Positions 59,767 through 64,000 of a stretch of 64,000 bases of DNA are shown one piece after another; positions within the stretch are counted from its first letter, which is position 1; every line of letters begins with the position of its first letter. The DNA is from Pseudomonas mendocina (GTDB lineage Bacteria > Pseudomonadota > Gammaproteobacteria > Pseudomonadales > Pseudomonadaceae). The position numbers and the translations under genes are program-made. The notes below the pieces were generated by a model. The model saw nothing but the letters and a program-made list of their open reading frames with translations. It ran no database searches and was not told the DNA's origin. The stretch is from assembly GCF_003008615.1 (NCBI RefSeq), contig NZ_CP027657.1:1860001-1924000 (forward strand), in the 5' to 3' direction.

Positions 59767-60120
59767 CTACACCAGACGTTGTCGCGTCGTGGCGATCAGC
59801 CGGTGCACCTGGCGCTCCACCGCTGGTTCGATCGGCTGCTCCGGCCCGCGGCCATGCGGGCAAGGCAGACGCGGTGTCGTGCCGAACAGACGACAGATCA
59901 GCGGGCGCTGGTCATACACCTCGCAGCCGTTCGGCCCCAGATGCACGCAGTTGTATTCGGCCAGCGCCGCATCATGTTCGGCATCGCTCTTGACCGGCAG
60001 GCGCGCCAGTTCCTCGGACGACGCCGTGACCGGCCCACAGCAGTCGTGGCAGCCGGGCACGCAGTCGAAGCGTGGAATCTGTCGACGCAGGTGATCGATC
60101 TTGCGGTCTGTGCAACTCAT
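59767..60120 (-). CDS. YkgJ family cysteine cluster protein
   Basis: 117 residues with the Cys pattern DCVPGCHDCCGPV (near 19-31), YNCVHLGPNGCEVYDQRPLICRLFG and CPHGRG, the YkgJ zinc/Fe-S-binding family. Function unknown. It ends just upstream of the fecI promoter and is transcribed in the same direction, but distance suggests its own or read-through transcription. Confidence 0.9.
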   Translation of the reverse strand: MSCTDRKIDHLRRQIPRFDCVPGCHDCCGPVTASSEELARLPVKSDAEHDAALAEYNCVHLGPNGCEVYDQRPLICRLFGTTPRLPCPHGRGPEQPIEPAVERQVHRLIATTRQRLV

Positions 60121-60177
60121 GCGCGGGCGCCTGGAAACGAAGGCGACAGTTTACCGCGCCGTGCAGGCGCCTGCCCG

Positions 60178-60256
60178 CAGGGTGACGGCCCGCCCCCCTG
60201 AAGGGCGCATCGCGCTGCACAACGATCCCCGAGCGAAGCGCACGACGTCACCCTAC
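60178..60256. repeat. Inverted repeat between YkgJ and PauB-like genes
   Basis: AGGGTGACG (60179-60187) and CGTCACCCT (60246-60254) are perfect 9-bp inverse arms around a 58-nt centre containing GCGCATCGCGC. The GTAGGGTGACG end resembles other intergenic units of this window. Confidence 0.5.
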
Positions 60257-60353
60257 TGTCCCGCGTGTTTTTTCCGACTGACACTTGGCGCAGGACGGAT
60301 CACGCGCTTATGCTGCGTTGAATTTTCCACACAACAAAATCAGGATTTCGCAC

Positions 60354-61667
60354 ATGAACGCCCGCGTTCAACAGCCCGTCCACAGCCCACAGCATGCCGC
60401 CTCCTATTACGCCGCCAGCGTCAATCGCCAGCAGGCCTACCCGCCCCTGGGAGGTGATCTGCAGGTGGACGTGTGCATCGTCGGCGGCGGTTTCAGCGGC
60501 CTGAACACCGCCATCGAGCTGGCCCAGAAAGGCTTCTCGGTAGCACTGCTGGAAGCGCGCAAGATTGGTTGGGGCGCCAGCGGACGCAACGGCGGACAGC
60601 TGATTCGTGGCGTCGGTCATGATGTCGAACAGTTCGAAGCCGTGGTGGGCAAGGAAGGCGTGCGTCAGTTCAAGCTGATGGGCCTGGAAGCGGTGGAGAT
60701 CGTGCGCAACCGCGTCGAACAGTTCCAGATTGACTGCGACCTGACCTGGGGTTACTGCGACCTGGCCAACAAGCCTGCTCATTACGAAGGTTTCGCCGAG
60801 GACAAGGCCGAGCTGGAAAGTCTCGGCTATCGCCATGAGATCCGTCTGGTACCGCCGGAGCGAATCCATGAAGTAGTCGGCTCGGACAATTACTGCGGCG
60901 CGATGATCGACATGGGCTCGGGGCACCTACATCCGCTCAACCTGGCCCTCGGTGAAGCCGCCGCCGCCCAGTCGCTGGGCGTGCAGCTGTTCGAAGAGTC
61001 GCCAGTGACGCGCATTGACTACGGCAGCGAGGTGCGCGTGCACACCGCCAACGGCCAGGTGCGTGCAAAAAACCTGGTGCTGGCCTGCAACGCCTATATC
61101 AACGGGCTCAATCCAACCCTCAGCGGCAAGGTGCTACCGGCCGGCAGCTACATCATCGCCACCGAGCCACTCTCCGAAGAGCAGGCTCGCCAGCTGATCC
61201 CGCAGAACATGGCGCTGTGCGACCAGCGCGTGACCGTGGACTACTACCGCCTCTCCGCCGACCGCCGCCTGCTGTTCGGCGGCGCCTGCCACTACTCGGG
61301 GCGTGATCCAGCCGATATCGCCGACTACATGAAGCCGAAGATGCTCAAGGTCTTCCCGCAGTTGGCCGACGTGCGCATCGACTACCAGTGGGGCGGCATG
61401 ATCGGCATCGGTGCCAACCGCCTGCCGCAGATCGGCCGACTCAAGGATCAAGCCAACGTCTTCCACGCCCAGGCCTATGCGGGTCACGGCGTCAACGCCA
61501 CGCACCTGGCCGGCAAGCTGCTCGCCGAAGCCATTGCCGGCCAGGAAAGTCGCGGCTTCGACCTGTTCGCCCAGGTGCCGCACATGACCTTCCCCGGCGG
61601 CAAGCACCTGCGCTCACCACTGCTGGCGCTGGGAATGGCCTGGCATCGGTTGAAAGAACTGCTGTAG
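60354..61667 (+). CDS. FAD-dependent oxidoreductase, PauB/PuuB-like polyamine oxidase
   Basis: 437 residues, DAO fold. N-terminal dinucleotide motif VDVCIVGGGFSGLNTAIELAQKGFSVALLEARKIGWGASGRNGGQL (38-83; G44, G46, G49), the GlcNAc-like substrate region and C-terminal NVFHAQAYAGHGVNATHLAGKLLAEAIAG. The motif WGASGRNGGQ is typical of gamma-glutamylputrescine oxidases. By genomic position it may be pauB4 of P. aeruginosa (PA5309, from memory), acting on gamma-glutamyl polyamines. Confidence 0.9.
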   Translation: MNARVQQPVHSPQHAASYYAASVNRQQAYPPLGGDLQVDVCIVGGGFSGLNTAIELAQKGFSVALLEARKIGWGASGRNGGQLIRGVGHDVEQFEAVVGKEGVRQFKLMGLEAVEIVRNRVEQFQIDCDLTWGYCDLANKPAHYEGFAEDKAELESLGYRHEIRLVPPERIHEVVGSDNYCGAMIDMGSGHLHPLNLALGEAAAAQSLGVQLFEESPVTRIDYGSEVRVHTANGQVRAKNLVLACNAYINGLNPTLSGKVLPAGSYIIATEPLSEEQARQLIPQNMALCDQRVTVDYYRLSADRRLLFGGACHYSGRDPADIADYMKPKMLKVFPQLADVRIDYQWGGMIGIGANRLPQIGRLKDQANVFHAQAYAGHGVNATHLAGKLLAEAIAGQESRGFDLFAQVPHMTFPGGKHLRSPLLALGMAWHRLKELL

Positions 61668-61703
61668 TGCCGTGATCGATAAGGCGCCGTTGATTGCGGG
61701 CGC

Positions 61704-62309
61704 TCAATACGGAAGTAGCACCAGACACAACGCGACCGTTGCGTAAATCACACCGGTGACTTTGTTGAGTGCGGCTCTGTTGTCGAAAGCCGCACGCGCC
61801 TTGTGGGCGAGAAACATTTATCCGCCATAGATCGACAGCGAAATGATCATCGCCGTCAGACTCAGGGCGACAGCCTGGATGACGTACGAAAAATGCGGGC
61901 TGATGAAGCCGGGGTAAATGAGCAGGCTTGCCAACCACCCCTTGGGGTTGGTCAAGGAGACAAGAAAGGAATCGGCGAACATCTTCCTTTGGCTCGACAT
62001 CTCCGTCTTCGCGTCGCTTGATCCGGACGTGGTGAAGAAGGAGCCGAACGCCAGGGAGGCAAGATAGATCCCCCCGCCCCAACGCAAATAAGTCAGCACC
62101 CAACGGTTGTCATGGATGAGCAAACCGACGCCCAACAGCACCACGGTCGCGTGGACGGCGGTCGCCAGTCCGAAGCCGAATGCGCCAGGCAACGTCGCCC
62201 TGACTCCATGCTTGAGCGCCTGCGCAACCGCAAACGCAACGTTCGGCCCAGGCACGGCAACTGCGGCCGTGAAGGCCGCAGAAAACAACAACAGCAAATG
62301 CCAATCCAT
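61704..62309 (-). pseudogene. LysE family exporter interrupted by one in-frame stop
   Basis: The intact part starts MDWHLLLLFSAAFTAAVAVPGPNVAFAVAQALKHG (ATG 62309) and runs to SLSIYGG, then TAA at 61818-61820. Reading on in the same frame gives MFLAHKARAAFDNRAALNKVTGVIYATVALCLVLLPY and a stop at 61704, for a total near 201 codons, the normal LysE length. So a single codon (probably TAC or TAT, Tyr) has become TAA, or this is a sequencing error. The truncated product would lack the last membrane helix. Confidence 0.8.
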
Positions 62310-62356
62310 AACCCACCAAAGCCGTCTCACTAACCAGGCTCAAATGCAATCCGGGC

Positions 62357-62383
62357 TTACAGCCTCCAGAACGGCAGTGCCCG
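62357..62383 (-). pseudogene. Possible 3' relic of a DUF1127 gene
   Basis: The minus strand encodes RALPFWRL and a stop. The intact DUF1127 protein nearby ends ANLPFWKL and a stop. The shared 21-nt stretch differs at only two bases. Upstream in frame there is no DUF1127 homology, so only the last eight or nine codons remain, if the resemblance is real. Confidence 0.3.
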
Positions 62384-62405
62384 AAAACGGGTGCACGCGG
62401 CGCAC

Positions 62406-62447
62406 CCTAGCGCAGAGCACCGACATGTATCCGTGTCGGGCGCTAGG
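62406..62447. terminator. Two-level stem-loop after the intact LysE gene
   Basis: Outer arms CCTAGCGC/GCGCTAGG and inner arms CCGACA/TGTCGG can stack. The structure overlaps the LysE stop at 62443. No T-run, so termination is possible but unproven. Confidence 0.35.
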
Positions 62448-63084
62448 ACGAGACCCTGCGTTGCTCGGAAACCAGACGCAGCGCCAACCCGGCCAGCACG
62501 CCGCCCATCACGTAGCGCTGCGCGACCAGCCAGCGTGGCCTGCCCACCAGCCACGCCGACAGGCTGCCGGCGAACAGGGCGATGAGCAGATTGACCGTGA
62601 AGCTGACGCTGATCTGGGTCAGCCCGAGCAGGATGCTCTGCTGGAATACCGAGCCATGCTCAGGCGATACGAACTGCGGGAAGATCGACAGGTAGAACAC
62701 AGCGATCTTCGGGTTCAGCACATTGGTCAGAAACCCCATCAGCAGCAGCCGCGAGGGCGGGTCTGCCGGCAATTGCCGGGCTTCGAAAGGTGATCGTGCA
62801 CCGGGCCGGACAGCCTGCCAGGCGAGGTAAAGCAGGTAGGCTGCCCCCGCCCATTTGAGCAGGTCATAGGCGATGGGAATCGCCAGAAACAGGGCCGTGA
62901 TGCCCAGTGCTGCGGCGAACATGTGCACGAGAAAGCCCAGGATGACACCCAGCAGCGAGATCACGCCTGCCTTGCGCCCCTGACAAATGGAACGCGAGAT
63001 CAGGTAGATCATGTTCGGGCCCGGCGTCAGCACCATCAACAATGCTGCCCCGGCGAAGAGCAGCAAGTCGTTCAGCGGAACCAT
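62443..63084 (-). CDS. LysE family translocator (amino acid/metabolite exporter)
   Basis: 213 residues, six membrane helices. Family marks are MVPLNDLLLFAGAALLMVLTPGPNMIYLISRSICQGRKAGVISLLGVILGFLVH (the TPGPN motif) and GFLTNVLNPKIAVFYLSIFPQFV. It exports amino acids or related compounds; RhtB/LysE subtypes cannot be resolved. It is tandem with the broken LysE gene on the same strand. Confidence 0.92.
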   Translation of the reverse strand: MVPLNDLLLFAGAALLMVLTPGPNMIYLISRSICQGRKAGVISLLGVILGFLVHMFAAALGITALFLAIPIAYDLLKWAGAAYLLYLAWQAVRPGARSPFEARQLPADPPSRLLLMGFLTNVLNPKIAVFYLSIFPQFVSPEHGSVFQQSILLGLTQISVSFTVNLLIALFAGSLSAWLVGRPRWLVAQRYVMGGVLAGLALRLVSEQRRVSS

Positions 63085-63131
63085 CTGTGTCTCCGAATTT
63101 CAACGCACGCCTATCGACGACAGGGTGTCAT

Positions 63132-63383
63132 TCACAGCTTCCAGAACGGCAGGTTCGCCTCGCGCTCGGCCTGAGCGCGGCTGAGACCGATATCGCGCAG
63201 TTGCTGGTCATTGAGCTTGAGCAGAACGCGACGGGTGTTAAGACGCCGCCAGAAAGCCGGCCAGTCGCGGCCGAAGTAGCGAACCTCGCCCTTCCCGGCC
63301 GCTACCCGTACAACCTCGCCCACTGCGGCAAAATCTGTCTTGCTGAACCCGGTCATGTTTGCGCTCCCGTTGCCTTCTGTCAT
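63132..63383 (-). CDS. DUF1127 domain small protein
   Basis: 83 residues; the DUF1127 core RLNTRRVLLKLNDQQLRDIGLSRAQAEREANLPFWKL (about 47-83) with D, I and G of the LRDIGLSR motif. Small arginine-rich DUF1127 proteins can affect RNA turnover or phosphate/carbon metabolism in other Proteobacteria. Translation may start at the internal ATG at 63356 (MTGFSKTD). Confidence 0.85.
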   Translation of the reverse strand: MTEGNGSANMTGFSKTDFAAVGEVVRVAAGKGEVRYFGRDWPAFWRRLNTRRVLLKLNDQQLRDIGLSRAQAEREANLPFWKL

Positions 63384-63539
63384 GGGTGATCAGAATGCCG
63401 AGAACAGAAAGTCCATGACAGATTCAAAAAACTCTTATTAACTCCATACAGATTTCGCAAATTTTTCCCTGAATGGGAATTTTTGCATTGATCTGTACTG
63501 GTCTCAGCCAATACACCCTGTACGAACCGGACGACTGTC

Positions 63540-64000
63540 ATGACGCTTTATCTGAATCTGGCCGAGCTGCTCGGCACCCGCATCGAGCAGGGGCTGTACC
63601 GCCCCGGCGACCGCCTGCCGTCGGTACGCAGCCTCAGCCAGGAGCACGGCGTCAGCCTCAGCACGGTGCAGCAGGCCTACCGCCACCTGGAAGACATGGG
63701 CCTGGCCTCGCCACGACCGAAGTCCGGCTACTTCGTCCCTCTGGGGCGGCAAGTGCCCGCACTGCCGCAGATCAGCCGTGCAGCACAAAGACCGGTCGAG
63801 GTTTCGCAGTGGGATCACGTGCTGGAGCTGATCAGCAGCTCACCGCAGCACGACATGCTGCAACTGGGCCGCGGTCGCCCGGACATCAGCGGCCCGACGC
63901 TGAAACCGCTGCTGCGCAACCTGTCACGCCAGGCACGCCGACAGGATCCGGAGGTGCTGACCTACGGCGGTATTCGCGGCGACATTCGCCTGCGCGAACA
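63540..64000 (+). CDS. MocR/GntR-type PLP-dependent transcriptional regulator, 5' part
   Basis: The reading frame is open from ATG 63540 to the window end (153 codons seen). It begins with a GntR winged HTH (LAELLGTRIEQGLYRPGDRLPSVRSLSQEHGVSLSTVQQAYRHLEDMGLASPRPKSGYFV, 8-67) and continues into an aminotransferase-like region (LQLGRGRPDISGP, TYGGIRGDIRLREQ) typical of MocR. The rest of the gene lies beyond the window. It diverges from the DUF1127 gene. Confidence 0.88.
   Translation, partial: MTLYLNLAELLGTRIEQGLYRPGDRLPSVRSLSQEHGVSLSTVQQAYRHLEDMGLASPRPKSGYFVPLGRQVPALPQISRAAQRPVEVSQWDHVLELISSSPQHDMLQLGRGRPDISGPTLKPLLRNLSRQARRQDPEVLTYGGIRGDIRLRE

Overview
The window is a high-GC chromosomal segment from a Pseudomonas-type gammaproteobacterium. 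The evidence is the gene content and order: the hemY-hemX-hemD-hemC-algR-algZ / argH block; cyaA, rnk and cyaY; lptM-lysA-dapF-(DUF484)-xerC; the Pseudomonas-specific RNA polymerase factor SutA; glnK-amtB; comM; a ProE-like EAL protein beside rep; xpt; cytochrome c5; a PauR-like regulator; and the dadX-ridA-dadA / lrp locus. From memory this follows the backbone order around PA5256-PA5309 of P. aeruginosa, with other genes inserted. The species was not determined; a P. mendocina/oleovorans-like member is a guess. No tRNA, rRNA, phage, transposase or CRISPR array was seen.

Layout. Bases 1-6.7 kb: minus-strand algZ-algR and hemC-hemD-hemX-hemY-dsbB, mostly with overlapping stops and starts. 7-14 kb: plus-strand argH, small accessory genes, a GNAT enzyme, a periplasmic binding protein and class I adenylate cyclase. 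14-17 kb: minus-strand lipase, rnk, cyaY/DUF1289 and an AraC regulator. 17-22 kb: plus-strand lptM, diaminopimelate/lysine genes, xerC and a HAD phosphatase. 22-26 kb: minus-strand sutA, yjbQ, two tandem ammonium transporters and glnK. 26-37 kb: ubiK, comM, a chemoreceptor, a LysR/MATE divergent pair, an EAL protein and rep helicase.

37-47 kb is accessory, and its core is the least ordinary part of the window. It holds an EutH-type permease, a DeoR/GlpR repressor, a GlpK-like FGGY kinase whose glycerol-binding Arg is replaced by Gly, a GlpA-like FAD/[2Fe-2S] dehydrogenase, a second FAD/NAD oxidoreductase and a GapN-like aldehyde dehydrogenase. Two -24/-12 (sigma-54) promoter matches sharing the heptamer TGGCATG face the catabolic genes, and a weaker third faces the permease. 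I read it as an uncharacterised polyol or amino-alcohol catabolic locus: import, phosphorylation, oxidation of the phosphate ester, then aldehyde oxidation. The substrate is unknown.

47-55.6 kb: xpt, a CoA-hydrolase/transferase, cytochrome c5, a fatty-acid-hydroxylase-type membrane protein, the PauR-like regulator and the D-alanine catabolic locus. 55.6-60 kb: a FecI/FecR/TonB-receptor iron-uptake signalling system. 60-64 kb: a YkgJ protein, a PauB/PuuB-like polyamine oxidase, two LysE exporters (one broken by a single in-frame stop), a DUF1127 protein and the 5' part of a MocR regulator.

Intergenic spaces carry many inverted repeats: REP/REPIN-like pairs, a 60-nt near-perfect hairpin after rep, and two copies of a MITE-like element (about 6.9-7.04 kb and 49.78-50.02 kb). 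All functional calls come from reading motifs by eye; no database search was run.
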